Part shown: piece by piece, positions 31,885-42,274 of the stretch
How positions within the stretch are numbered: position 1 is the stretch's first letter
Layout of the letters: the number at the start of each line of letters is the position of its first letter
Assembly: GCA_023101885.1 (NCBI GenBank)
Contig: JALPQD010000929.1
Coordinates: 62,001 to 126,000 of the forward strand
Reading direction: 5' to 3'
From: Typhlomys cinereus
Taxonomy: Eukaryota; Chordata; Mammalia; Rodentia; Platacanthomyidae
Length of the DNA: 64,000 nt
Made by a program: the position numbers and the translations under genes
Notes under the pieces: model-generated
Seen by the model: only the letters and a program-made list of their open reading frames with translations
The model's database searches: none
What the model was told of the DNA's origin: nothing

Positions 31885-32045
31885 AGAGTCCACCGTAGCC
31901 CAGGCTTGGATCTCACAACAATCTTCCTTACTTAGCTTCCCAAGTGCTGAGATTCCAAGTGCGTGCCACCACACCTGGCTTATGTGGTGCTGGGCATCCA
32001 ACTTGGGCCTTTATGCATGCTGGGCAAACAGTCTACCATGGCAAC
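31885..32045 (-). repeat. B1 + ID SINE pair
   Basis: Minus strand: B1-like at 31885-31980 (AAGTGCTGAGATTCCAAGTGC, GCCACCACACCTGGC) and ID-like at 31981-32045 (GTGCTGGGCATCCAACTTGGG, GCATGCTGGGCAAACAGTC). Confidence 0.65.
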
Positions 32046-32463
32046 TGTCAGTTAGGCACAGGGGTCACCTTGACTGTTGAGGGTTTGAGCTCTGGGCACA
32101 GGTGTAGAGAGTTGATGGTTAAGCCCAGAGCAAACCTGAAGGAGATTGTCCAGCCGATGGGGAAGACGCAGCCCATGGTGGTGGGATTAGGCCCTGGATA
32201 AATCAGAGAGCTGGTTGAGAGAGTTGGCGTCCTTCTGTTCACTTGGCCAGACATGCTGGTCTGGTGAGTAAGGATCATCCCTCTCTCAGCCATTATATGG
32301 TGATGGTGTGGCCAGTTCCCTCGGCCCTGGTGTTGGTGTGTGCTCTCCCGTCAAGCTGGACTAAGAACTGTAACCAGGAATTGTAAGAGAATAAACCCCT
32401 TATTCCCTTAAGCTGTTTGATGGTCATTAATCAGCAACCATGCAGGCAACTGCAGCAGCAACC
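32046..32463 (-). mobile_element. URR1-like element, type A
   Basis: Collinear with the 30.1 kb copy: GGCACAGGGGTCACCTTGAC, CACTTGGCCAGACATGCTGG, GAGAATAAACCCCTTATTCC and TTGATGGTCATTAATCAGC. It lies about 115 bp beyond the CTNNBIP1 cleavage site. Confidence 0.65.
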
Positions 32464-32598
32464 AATACTCCCAAACTCGATGTCACCACCCCTTCTTCCT
32501 GGGTCTCCTGGGAAGGACCCTGCCTCGCAGAGGCTCCACCAAAGCACCAGCTGTGAGGGAGAAACCAGCGCAGCTCATCCATCAAGCTATGAAAAATC

Positions 32599-32604
32599 TT
32601 TATT
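32599..32604 (-). terminator. CTNNBIP1: Poly(A) signal AATAAA for CTNNBIP1
   Basis: On the minus strand the context is GTAACAATAAAGATTTTTCATAGC, a canonical hexamer with typical AT-rich flanks and a GT/T-containing region 30-50 nt downstream. It is the only canonical hexamer I noticed on this strand between the stop codon and here. Confidence 0.65.
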
Positions 32605-32898
32605 GTTACTTATTTTCTCCATTAGATGGACTTTCAGTTAGAATGTGAAGTTACAGCTGGGGCTTGGGCCTTCCGTAGGTCAGCCACCAGCTCTGTCACT
32701 GTTACCAGGACGAAGGACATGCCAAGGCCCAGGGCCCGGCCCGAGGGGACTGCACGCGCACAGTGAAAGGCGGCGGCAGCTGACACGCAGCCTGGGGAAG
32801 GGGAGATGGGAAAGTTCGCCTCTGCCCAGGGTCTCAGATGAGCATCCAGACACACGGAGCTGGCAGGGTGAATACGCGCGTATGTGTGTGCACTCATG

Positions 32899-32945
32899 GG
32901 TCACACACACACACACAACACACACACACACACACACACACACAC
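32899..32945. repeat. (CA)n microsatellite
   Basis: CA repeats with one AACA interruption. On the CTNNBIP1 transcript this reads (UG)n. Confidence 0.95.
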
Positions 32946-33212
32946 TGTCAGAAGGATCTTTGAGGATCAGGCTGGTCAATGTGGCTGTTTTCTCTACTGT
33001 CCTTCTCCCTGCGGGTCGTAGCTTTGGCACGTTACTGTCAGCCAACAATGACCTTTGTGTGTTGAGGACACAGGTGTTAACCACAGCACTTGAATCCTTC
33101 TGGGACAACACTAAGGGAGAAACCATCCACTGGCAACCGGTGCCCCAAGGGACGTTAGCACTATGCTCCTGCACAGGTGAAGCCCCGGGAAGAAGAGTGT
33201 CCCAGGTAGGCT

Positions 33213-33634
33213 TGTCATAGGTAGGCACAGGTGTCACCTTGACAGCTGAGGGTTTCAGCTCTGGGCACATTTGTAGAGAACCAGTTGTTCAGTTAAGCCC
33301 AGAGCAAACCTGCAGATTATCTGGCTGATAGGGAAGGCCCAGCCATGGTGGGTGGGACTAGTCCCCAAGCAGGTGAATAAAATGGAGGAAACTGAGAAAG
33401 TTGGCATCCTGGTGTACACTTGGCCAGACACGCTGGTCTGGCCAGTAAGGATGGTCCCTCTCTCAGCTGTTATGTGGAGATGGGTGGCCAGTTGCCTCGG
33501 CCTTTGGTGATGGCGCGTGGTCTCCTGCCAAGACCGACAAACAACTGCGGCTAGGAATCACCAGAAGATAAATCTCTTGCTCCCTCAAGCCGTTTGATGG
33601 CGATTTTATCAGCGCCAGGCGGGCAAACTGCTAC
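33213..33634 (-). mobile_element. URR1-like element, type A, within the CTNNBIP1 3' UTR
   Basis: TCATAGGTAGGCACAGGTGTC, CACTTGGCCAGACACGCTGG and TTTGATGGCGATTTTATCAG match the other two copies. If the UTR model is right, this element is transcribed in the mRNA. Confidence 0.65.
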
Positions 33635-33954
33635 ACCGCCCTTGGTACCTTAGCTACCCACTCCTTTCTCCAGACTCCCAGGAAAGGGTGGCCTGCCCTC
33701 TAAAGTGTGATCCCGGGGCTGCAGGGGGCCTAGCGGGACCCACTGCGCGAAGGCCCCGCTGGCACCTCGCTGTCGGCCTTGCCTGGCTGGCATGGAGAGG
33801 GACAGTGCAGCAGCGCAGATGAGAACGCCTCGCTGCCTGAAGCCACCACCCTGGCCGTGGGTCCTGGGGAGCCCAGCCGAGTGGGTTGGGCCAGCGTGGT
33901 CCTTGGAGCCAAGGCTTCAGCAGAGACCTGTGCTACGACCCCCAGGATCCAGAG

Positions 33955-34400
33955 ACTGGAGCCTAGGAGGGGGCGTGGAGGGCAGGGAGGGTGGAGCCTG
34001 GGAGGGGCGGGGAGGAGGGCGGAGCCTGGGAGGGGGCGTGGAGGGCAGGAGGGTGGAGCTGGGAGGGGCGTGGAGGGCAGGAGGGTGGAGCCTGGGAGGG
34101 AGCGAGGAGGGCGGAGCCTGGGAGGGGGGTGAGGGCAGGGAGGGGGAGCCTGAGGGGGCGAGGGCAGGAGGGTGGAGCTGGGAGGGGGCGGAGGAGGGGC
34201 AGGGAGGGCAGACCTGGGAGGGGGGGAGGAGGGCGGGAGGGGGAGCCTGGGAGGGGGCGTGCAGGGCAGGGAGGGTGGAGCCTGGGAGGGGGCGTGGAGG
34301 GAGAGCCTGGAGTGAGGAGCTGGGACGGGGGCGAGGAGGGAGGCAGGGCAGGGAGGGCGGAGCCTGGGAGGGGGCGAGGAGGGCAGGGAGAGCGTTGTTC
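33955..34400. repeat. G-rich minisatellite (unit about 28-36 bp)
   Basis: Repeated GGAGCCTGGGAGGGGGCG plus TGGAGGGCAGGGAGGG-type units, at least 12 copies with variable length. The plus strand has many G4-capable runs and the mRNA-sense strand is C-rich. Three overlapping plus-strand Gly/Arg frames and a minus-strand Pro/Ser frame here are by-products. Confidence 0.92.
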
Positions 34401-34859
34401 AGCCAGGGCCCCTTTCTCTGCTCAGCACCAGCAGGCAGGAGGCCCGGGATCGCACCTGAGGGATCTGTTCTCGCCCCAGGAAACTGGCTGGCTGCCAACC
34501 CTTGGAAGCAGTGCCCATCAATCCTGCCTCCTGGTCACCCCTGGGGTCCGCGCTGCTGGCTCAGGACAACACAACGCTCCTCGGGGACCTTGTTTTCCGG
34601 CTGTGGGCTCTGCTCGGGGTCCCTGGAGCCCCTTTGCTGGTGGAGGCAGGTGTGGTCCTTAAAGCATGCCGTCTCCAAGTGGACCCTCGGGCCCCGCAAA
34701 AGCAGCGGGAGGGGTGAATCCATGGCAACGGGAGGGCCGGGGTGAGCCAACGGGAACCCAAACCACTTCAAACACAACCCAACACGTGAAGGCAGCAGCA
34801 AGCTCTCTGTGTAACAAATATTGCAAATCTCATTTGGTTTCTTTCTCTTTTTTTTTCAA

Positions 34860-35230
34860 GTCAAATATGACAACCAATGTCCCAAACCCTGTTTTCTGCA
34901 TTCAGAACAGAGAAGCTGTTGAGGTCAGCAGAACACCTGCAGCCAATCAAAGAAAAGACCATCTCCCACTAGCCAGCCAATCGCAATCCTTTTCCAGTTT
35001 AAGCAGCCAATTGGGCCTTTCACGTTCCTAAAAAATGACCTAAATAAAGCACCAGAGCTCGGACAGCTTCCTGGGAAGCCGGACACCGAGGCGCAAGTTT
35101 TTAAAAAAATAAAGAGTCAGAAATAAAAATAAAAGGTTTCCGTTGGTCAAGATTTAAAAATAAAGAGGTTTCTTCCTGCAGCCAATCACGAGTCCATCCC
35201 TGAAAGCCAATCGCAAACCACCACTGGCAT
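34860..35230 (+). promoter_or_regulatory. Array of six CCAAT boxes
   Basis: CCAAT occurs on the plus strand at 34874-34878, 34943-34947, 34977-34981, 35007-35011, 35182-35186 and 35207-35211. Five are in the preferred NF-Y context GCCAAT(C/T), and spacings include 34, 30 and 25 bp. The segment also has AAATAAAGC and several AAAATAAAG stretches and runs into GC-box-like sequence (35255-35290). It lies antisense to the CTNNBIP1 3' UTR. It could be an antisense promoter, an LTR remnant, or a UTR repeat of GATTGGCT on the mRNA. Confidence 0.45.
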
Positions 35231-35398
35231 CTCCCTTGATGCCGCCGGCTGAGGGCCGTGGCCGGGGTGGGGAGGTGTGGGCGGGGTGGGAGGAGCGGAA
35301 GGAGGGGAGAAGGTGGTCTTCTGCCACTCAGCCTGCGGGGAGGCCACAGAGCTCTCCAGGCCCTAGACAGCTTCCAGGGTGTTCCGAGGGGCGTCGGG

Positions 35399-35457
35399 CT
35401 ACTGCCTGCGGTCCTCCGTCTCCGACCTGGAAAACGCCATCACCACGTCCTCTGCAC
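35399..35457 (-). CDS. CTNNBIP1: Beta-catenin-interacting protein 1 (ICAT), terminal coding exon
   Basis: Encodes the last residues, AEDVVMAFSRSETEDRRQ, with the split Gly codon completed by the first two bases. The stop TAG is at 35401-35399. The acceptor is CTTGCTGCAG (35458-35467 on the minus strand). In ICAT this extended C-terminal tail lies along the beta-catenin armadillo groove at the TCF-binding site; the acidic/hydrophobic stretch DVVMAF mimics the TCF peptide. The tail is identical to the human protein as I recall it. Confidence 0.97.
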
Positions 35458-35599
35458 CTGCAGCAAGAAGGCGAGAGCTGTCACGGTGTCAGAGGCGCGA
35501 GGCGGTCCCCACCCACGAGCACATCTTCCCCGGCCCCCCACCCTTGCTGTAACAGGTGCTGAATGCAAACGCTTCTAAGGAGCTGGGGACCTGGTTGGT

Positions 35600-35795
35600 A
35601 GCGACCTTGCCTAGCGCCCACTGATTCCCAGTGCCACGTCAACTAGGTGGGGTCTGGGTTTGATCCCCAGTGCCACATAAACTAGGTGGGGTCACAGTCC
35701 TTCGATCCCAGTGCTTGGGAGCAGATGTCAAGGTCATCCTTGGTTGCAAAGCAAATTTGAGGCCAGCTTGGAATACATGAATTCTTGTCTGAGAA
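35600..35795 (+). repeat. ID/B1 SINE fragments
   Basis: ID-like pieces (GGTTTGATCCCCAGTGCCACATAAACTAGG, with CCAGTGCCAC(G/A)TMAACTAGGTGGGGTC duplicated at about 35628 and 35669) lead into a B1-like unit (CCCAGTGCTTGGGAGCAG ... TGAGGCCAGCTTGGAATAC). Its tail becomes the purine tract that follows. Confidence 0.6.
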
Positions 35796-36072
35796 AGAAA
35801 AGGAGGGGGAGGAAGAGAGGAGAGGAGAGGGAGGCGGAGGGGGAGGGGAAGACGGTGGTGGAGGGGGAGGGGAAAAGGGAGGGGGAGGGAGAGGGGGGCA
35901 GAAGGGGGAGAGAGGAGAGGGAGAGAGGACAAGTGGAGGGGAGAGAAGGGGAGGGGGGAGAGGGAAGAGGGGGAGAGGGAAGAGGGGAAAGGGGAGGGAG
36001 AGGGAGGAGAGGAGGGGAAAGGAAGGGAAGAAATGAAGGGGAGGAGAGGAGAGGGAAGGAGAGAGGGGAGCT
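35796..36072. repeat. Polypurine (GGGGA/GGAGA)n tract
   Basis: About 275 bp of nearly pure purine on the plus strand. The transcript strand is therefore a long polypyrimidine tract. Confidence 0.95.
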
Positions 36073-36897
36073 CTTCCAAGGACCCCCATCTCCCTGCAAC
36101 CTGCTGGGGACGTGGCTAGTGGCCGCACTTTGGGCTCAGGCTGCAGTGGAGAGCCCCAGTGGCTGGCTCAAGGCCACAGGGATGGGTCAGGACCAGGACC
36201 AGGACGGTCCCAGGTCTTGGAGCGGCTCTACCCTGCTCACATCCGGGGTCCAAGGCACCAAAGTAGGGTCGGAGGTTAGGGGTGTTTCTCTCTTCTCATA
36301 GGTCTCAAGCCTTTGGAGACTTCCTGTTAATCGTTTTTAACAGCCGTTGGTCTTCGCAACAGCTCATCCGCCCAAACCTAACCCCTGTTCCAAAGAGCTT
36401 GGCCGACCCTGTTCCCAGTCTGCTGCCCACCTGACTCTACAGACGCAGGATATCACAATCTTGATTATGATTTTTCTTAATCTCAAATGTGAGAATCTGT
36501 CCAGCCACTCATGAAATCACTTCCCCTGTCCTGTTTTCCCTAAGACAGGCTTGACTTGAAGCCAGAAGAGGCAGGGGGAAGGAGGGGAGGAGAGAGGAAG
36601 GCAGTGATGGCTGCGGAGAGTGAGGTGACCCCTTCCCATCGCTGGGTCCCCCAACTCTTCCCCTCTTCTACATGGTGGTTCTGTGCTTTGCAATGCCAAC
36701 CAGGCTGCCGTAGTTCTTGTCTGTTCTGGAGGGACTCTCCCCGGAAGGGAATGGCATGGACAGGACGGGCCGCCAAGGATGGACTGGGGTGAGGGGTGGG
36801 GTGACGTGGGGTTCTGGCACTTGGACCAGAGTCAGCAGTGTTGCCGTCTTCATCCACACCACACTGGGGACCCTTCCTGCCTGCCTTGCCACATGGA

Positions 36898-37002
36898 AGC
36901 AGCCCCACGAATACACGACATCACAAAGTCCAAGCAGCCCCACGAATACACAACATCACAAAGTCCAAGCAGCCCCACGAATACACGACATCACAAAGTC
37001 CG
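36898..37002. repeat. 35-bp tandem repeat, 3 copies
   Basis: The landmark AGCCCCACGAATACAC recurs at 36901, 36936 and 36971, exactly 35 bp apart. The copies are almost identical, so the triplication is recent. Confidence 0.95.
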
Positions 37003-38354
37003 GTGCCCAGGAACTAGCCCCTCACCACCCCTCTGCACCCTGCCTTTTCAGGGCACCTGAAAATAATTCCTGAAAAGAAAAGTGAGCTTCTAAGAAAGGA
37101 TCTCAGATAGTCTGGCTTCTTAGGAGGAGACTCCTTTGCTTGAACAGTCCCACAAATCCTTTCCTTTCTTGGGAACATTCTGTTCTTGCTCCAGTCCTGG
37201 GACCACGCAGTATCCCTGCAGGCAGAATCGTCCTAGCAACCGCAATGCAGGATTACATCATAGCTGCATGGCAGCTGAGCCGGACACCTAGCAGATGCTG
37301 GTTCCTGCCTCCTGGCTTGCTGGGGGGGGGGTCGGAGCAAGACTGCCAGGAGGTGTCGGCAAAGAGGTTTCTGGCAATGAAGGGGCCCACTTGCGTCCTT
37401 CCTCGTCTGCCCCGTGGGCACCTCACAGGGACCTCGGCCCCTGCCGTGTGCTGCAGGCACAAAAATCGCACTGGCTCCCCAGGAGTGGTGAGTGCGCAGA
37501 GGGGTCAGGTCACTGGCTCCTTAGAGAAGCCGGGCAGTCTCTGCGCTCTGCGGTGGGCGGGCGGGCGCACCTGCCCTGCACTCCAAAGGGAGGAGGTGTA
37601 ACCTTCTCAGGGTCACACAGACTCTGATGAGAGTCAGACCAGGCACCAGAAGCTGTGCCAGCCCTACCCTCCCGCGACACCCTCCGCGATGCCCTCCCAC
37701 GATGCCCTTGGGTCATCCCCTCTCTGGCTACAAGCCACTGGCCTCGATTCCCAGCCCCACGCTGCTGTGTGGCTGCAGAGAGGCCGTCCTGTGCCTTCTC
37801 CTGGTTCAGGCTTCTCACCACCAGCATCTTCCTGTGAGGCCAAGAGACCAGCTGCAGCGCCTCTGAAGCCTCCGGACCGTCTCTACACGGGTCGGACGGG
37901 CTTTCGTTATCAGCGAGGAGATCTGGCCATGAACTCGCAGGGACTATGGTCCGCTCCCTCTACGAAACCTGAAGCACTAAACAAAAGGATGCGCAAGCCG
38001 CTCGTCACACGTGAAGCCCTTAGAGTCACCTCTCCACAGGGAGGCTCAGAGGGACCCTGGAGGAAGCCCCTTCCCTCTAAAGACCAGCACACCGGACCCC
38101 CAGGAGCTCTCGCCCCTCTCCTGGATGCACCTCACGCCCAATCTCGGCCTTCAGGCTCTGTCCACCTCGCTGTCTGACCTTGTGCGCACAGCTATGTCTT
38201 TCCGACCAGAGGCAGATGAGCAGGGTGGAGTTTTGAGCGTCTTTCCTAATGTATTAGGAATGAAGAATACTGGGGAGTGGGGGGTTGGTTAGGGTCTATA
38301 TAAATTCCCTATATTCATATATGCAACAATAACAAAGTTAAAAAGGAAACAGAC

Positions 38355-38540
38355 TATGGGTCTGTGAGGTGGCTCAGGGCTGGGGGGCCCGCCTGCAAAC
38401 CTGGAGGCCCGCTTGATCTCTGGAAGCCCACGTGGTGGAAGGAGGGGACTGACTTCCAAAAGCTGTCCTCTGACCTCCACCTGTGCACAAGGCGTGCAGA
38501 TATTCTCGCGCTCTAATAAGTAATAAAGTAAAAAAAATAG
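38355..38540 (+). repeat. Classic B2/B3-type SINE
   Basis: GGGTCTGTGAGGTGGCTCAGG head, GGTGGAAGGAGGGGACTGACT, GTCCTCTGACCTCCACCTG and a TAATAAGTAATAAAG end. Confidence 0.75.
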
Positions 38541-38569
38541 GAATACTGAAACCAGACAAAACAGCACAA

Positions 38570-38945
38570 GACAGAGAACCTCAGCTGTGAATCTCCTACA
38601 AATAGACACAAAAACGTTTAACGAAACGAATACAACTACACGCGGAATACAGCAACATAAACGAAATTATACACCCAAACTAAGGGAGATTTATTTCAGG
38701 AATGCGAGGTTGGGTGACACTGTACCACGACAAGAGAATATAGGGCAAAAGCCATACAAATGACCCCAATAGACACAGAAAAGTAATCTAAAAAAAATTC
38801 AAAATCCCTTCAGGGTTAAAAAAAAATCAAAGAGGAGCAGGTAAACTCTTCGAGCTTACAAAGACAGCTGTGCAAACTCTGCTGCGATCACCCCTTTAAT
38901 GACGAAAGTCCCCCCACCGAGACGAGAGCAAGGAAGGGTGAACTT
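38570..38945 (+). mobile_element. L1 ORF2 fragment (reverse-transcriptase region), decayed
   Basis: The sense strand shows the pattern of mammalian L1 ORF2 around the template-binding region of the RT domain: GGGAGATTTATTTCAGGAATGC, then GAGGTTGGGTGACAC, CAAAAGCCATACAAATGACC, CAATAGACACAGAAAAG and TTCAAAATCCCTTCAGGG. The frame is broken by indels and stops, and the catalytic YADD segment is not included. This is an inactive fossil. Confidence 0.8.
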
Positions 38946-39067
38946 GCCCTATTTTTCCTCTACTGTTTGCTGCCTGTCGTGGTGCTGCGGATGGACGCAG
39001 GAGCCACATCCCAACCCTCGAAATGGTTTTATTTTATTTTTAACCTGAAGTCCAGCTTTTAAACTTT

Positions 39068-39315
39068 ATTTTTGTGTGTGTGCGTGCATGTGTGTATGTG
39101 TGTGTCAGAGGACACTGTGTGTCCCTGCGGAGGACCAAAGGTGATTATCCTGGATTGCTTCTACCTCCTATTAGCTTTGCTCTGCCCACGAGGGTCGGAA
39201 GTGCAAGCCTTTGCCCTCTCTGCCTGGAGTTTTTTACATGGGATCTCGGATCCAAACTCAGGGCCTTCTGCTTTCCAGGCCGAGTCTTTACCCCTGAGCC
39301 ACCTCTCCAGTCCAG
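39068..39315 (-). repeat. B2-like SINE, older subfamily
   Basis: Minus-strand copy with a TG-rich tail (39073-39105), body with an internal deletion, and a head ending GAGCCACCTCTCCAGTCC. Confidence 0.82.
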
Positions 39316-39423
39316 CATCTATGTTTTCTTAGAGACGGGGTGTTACTGTGTTACCTCAGGTGTGTGAACCCTCTGCCTCTGCCTGAGTGGCACAGTCAGT
39401 GCACGTGAGAGCACCTCTTACAG

Positions 39424-39605
39424 GCTGGGGAGATGGCTCAGTGGTTAAAGTCCTTGCCTTGGATCCCTAGATCCCACAAAAACGTTCTGGATGGGGGTGG
39501 CAGCCTGCCTACAATAAGATGGAAGAACCATCAAGGGTGATTCCCAGTATCATCTTTGGGCCTCTACAACGAGCGCGTGCGTGCACACACACACATACCC
39601 AAGTG
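39424..39605 (+). repeat. B2-like SINE, internally deleted
   Basis: GGCTGGGGAGATGGCTCAGTGG head, a shortened body (GGGTGATTCCCAGTATCATC), and a GCGCGTGCGTGCACACACAC tail. Confidence 0.75.
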
Positions 39606-39844
39606 CACCTGTGTACATTACATCCACACGTGTGCACTCGGCTCACTCACAGCCAAACACGCATACATACACGCAGGCACCCCACACGCACATTCATGAG
39701 AGGGGAATAAAGCTACTCTACATCCTCAGAAATTATGGAAATAGGAAACGAACTACAGCAAAGTGCTGCCTCACCTGCAGGCTAGGATAGACAGAATGAA
39801 GAGAGAGATGACCACAAGTCTTAACCGTAAAACAGAAAAATCAG

Positions 39845-40126
39845 GGGCCTGAAAGATGGCTCAGTGGGTAAAAGCGCTTGGCACGTGACCCAGAGCGCAG
39901 ATTCCACACACACAAAAAAAGCCAGTTGCATCGGCTGCCGTCGTCCAGGCTGCCACAGCAGGAAGGGAGCCGCACTGTGGTGCAGTGCGGACATGAGAGG
40001 CACCTGCCTCGGAAGCAAAGTGGAAGGAGTGAGCCCACTCCAGAAGAGCTGAGCTCTGAGCTCCACACGTGCAGCGTGGCACGTGTACACCCGCACTGCC
40101 ACGCACTATAAATAAGTCCATCTTTT
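39845..40126 (+). repeat. B4-type SINE
   Basis: GGCCTGAAAGATGGCTCAGTGG head with GATTCCACACAC, a long diverged middle, and a GAGCTCCACACGTGC ... CTATAAATAAG end. Confidence 0.6.
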
Positions 40127-40142
40127 AAAAAGTGGAGAAAGC

Positions 40143-40437
40143 TTGGGGCCTGGAGAGGTGGCTCAGGGGTTAAGCCTCTGCCTTGCAGGCGGAAGGTCCT
40201 GAGTTCGGATCCTAGACCCCATGTATAGACAGGCGGAAGCAGGGGCGGCCTGCGCTTCTGGTCCTGGTGGACGGAGCCTGTGAATCCCGGGGCAGAGTAA
40301 ACAAGGAGGAGGTGGAGGCGTCCATGGTGGTTTTGGAATCCGCCCATGGTTCTACACACGTGTGTGCGCGTATGCGTACACACACACACACACACACTCA
40401 CACACACGCACAACTGAATTAAAAAAAGAATTTTTTA
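40143..40437 (+). mobile_element. B2-like SINE, younger subfamily, with 16-bp target-site duplication
   Basis: GGGGCCTGGAGAGGTGGCTCA head, body with GGCGGCCTGCGCTTCTGGTCC, CA tract, and an AATTAAAAAAAGAATT end. The flanking direct repeat AAAAAGTGGAGAAAGC is at 40127-40142 and 40438-40453. Confidence 0.95.
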
Positions 40438-41294
40438 AAAAAGTGGAGAAAGCAGAACGCTCACACACCCTCTCTATGGGGTGCCCAGTCTCAGTGCCCC
40501 GCAGCTGTGGCCTTTAGTGTCCTCAGCACCATCTACAGTTACACGCGGCGTGATCGTTGTTTTCCTGCTGCGTGCACACCCTATACGACCAGGACTGCCC
40601 TCCGCCTATCATGTTCGCAGCACCCGGGGAAGCGCTGGATGCACGATCCCTTGGGTTCCCAACGAGCAGCCCGAAGCTCAGCCATGGAGTGCGCCAGGTG
40701 AATATGGGGTACGCCAGAGACTCAGGCTCCAGAACTCTTGTCTGCCCCTCTAGGAGGTCCCTTCTCATCTCGTAGATCAGAAGCAACTGACTGGCCCCAG
40801 TCACCCTGGGCACAGAATCCACCCGTCGCTATCAGAACGGAACCAAGAGCCACGATGAAGAATCCCACCAGCCCAGGATGCCTGGAGAACATGCCGCTGA
40901 GAAACCGGTGTCAACTTGCCCGGTCTTCCCCGAGCTCCGCCTCCACCCCTGTGGCCCACCCATCTGGAAACTGGGCCGCTGCTGTTCAGGGGCTGTCTGA
41001 ATGGGGGATGGGAGAAGGGCACCAGGCGGGTCCTCCCACACCCATGCCAGCTTCGGCCTTGAACAGAGCTAGTGAAGTGACTGGGAGAGAAAAATGACAA
41101 ATATGCAGAGACATAGGAGAGGCGCGCCGGCCCTCGCCGGGGGTGGGAGCCAGACAAAGGGGCCACTGGTCTGCTTGTGAGCTGGGGACGAATTCACACC
41201 AACAGCGTTGGCAGTCAGACTGTGGCTCACGCCAGCACTCACGGGGGCAAGCTCGGCTTTGAGAAAGTCCTGGAGTCCTGTTATTCCCGCCGTT

Positions 41295-41395
41295 GTCTGA
41301 GACAGACATGTCTCTCTACATAGCTCGGCTGGCCTTGGATCTGTGCTCTTCCTGTCGCTACCTCCTGAGTGCTGCTGCCAGCAACATGCCGGGCC
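41295..41395 (-). repeat. B1 SINE fragment
   Basis: TCTGAGACAGACATGTCTCTCTACATAGCTCGGCTGGCCTTGG pattern, then CTACCTCCTGAGTGCTG. Minus-strand B1. Confidence 0.65.
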
Positions 41396-41454
41396 TCGCC
41401 TCTTCATCCAGACGAAGCCTGTTTGTCTTTTCCTCTTCCGTGTTCATGAGTATG

Positions 41455-41765
41455 TTGGGTGTGTGTGCGTGCGTGTACATGCAGGTAAGCTCACGTGTGG
41501 GCACGCGTTGAGCCTGCAGGTGAACCCCAAGGTTTACATCAGGAATCACCCTCGATTACTCTTACACTGCATCGCAACCCAGAGCTTGTGGACAGGGTGG
41601 TCTGACTAGACAGCTTGCTCTGGAGACTCCCCGTCTACTTCTGGGGTACCCTGTGGGTCTGGAATCACTATACCTACTTGGCATTTTACGTCGATCTGAG
41701 GAATCTGAACGCTGGCCCTTTAGCTTGTGCCATAGGCATTTTAACCATCTATGTCCCAACCTCAT
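41455..41765 (-). repeat. Old B2-like SINE
   Basis: A GTGTGTGCGTGCGTGTAC tail, ATCAGGAATCACCCTCGATTAC, GATCTGAGGAATCTGAACGCTGG and TTTTAACCATCTATGTCCCAAC correspond to the minus-strand B2-like body and head with many changes. Confidence 0.5.
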
Positions 41766-42274
41766 AAATTGAAATCTTTTAAGGTTTTTTTCATGAATAC
41801 TTCAGACAATTCAATATATTTATTAAACTTCAAGAGTATGTATGTTTCTACCGTCAGAAAGAGTTAGGACTGGGTCATGAGAAGGATGAAAAGAACAGAA
41901 AAGAGGACCACAAAGCTGCTACCGTGGTCCTAAAGCCAGCTCAGGACACAAGGACGCTCCCTTCAGCCTGTCAGGAGCTCTAGTGCTGCAGGGGTGCTCC
42001 TCCCAGGAGACGCTGGATGGCCCAGTGCTGCACTGACTCCTCAAGCTCACCAGGCAGCTGGCTCTGGGGCGGAGTGTGGGCAATGCAGGCCTGTGGCCCT
42101 ATCTTTGGGCCTGGCCCCACCTCCACTGTGCCCCCTGGACAGGCCTCCTGCAGCCAGTCTTCCCTAGGAGGGCTCTGTCCCCACATGGGTGGGGACCTAT
42201 GAGCCTGTGGTTCTTGCCTCACTCCACTGAGTGGGCTGCAGGGATCCTGCAGAACCCAGCTGGACACTCACAGA

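Larger units (their letters stand above)
32576..35398 (-). other. CTNNBIP1: CTNNBIP1 3' untranslated region (inferred)
   Basis: Runs from the stop codon to just past the first well-placed poly(A) signal in gene orientation (32599-32604). About 2.8 kb would match a long 3' UTR. It contains a (CA)n tract (32899-32943), a URR1-like copy (33213-33634), a C-rich (on the mRNA) minisatellite (33955-34400) and the CCAAT array (34860-35230). The end point rests on sequence signals only; use of an earlier cryptic site is possible. Confidence 0.55.

Noticed and set aside
33792..34745. 317-codon Gly/Arg/Glu ORF and overlapping frames
   Set aside because: Product of the G-rich minisatellite; three plus frames and one minus frame are open together.
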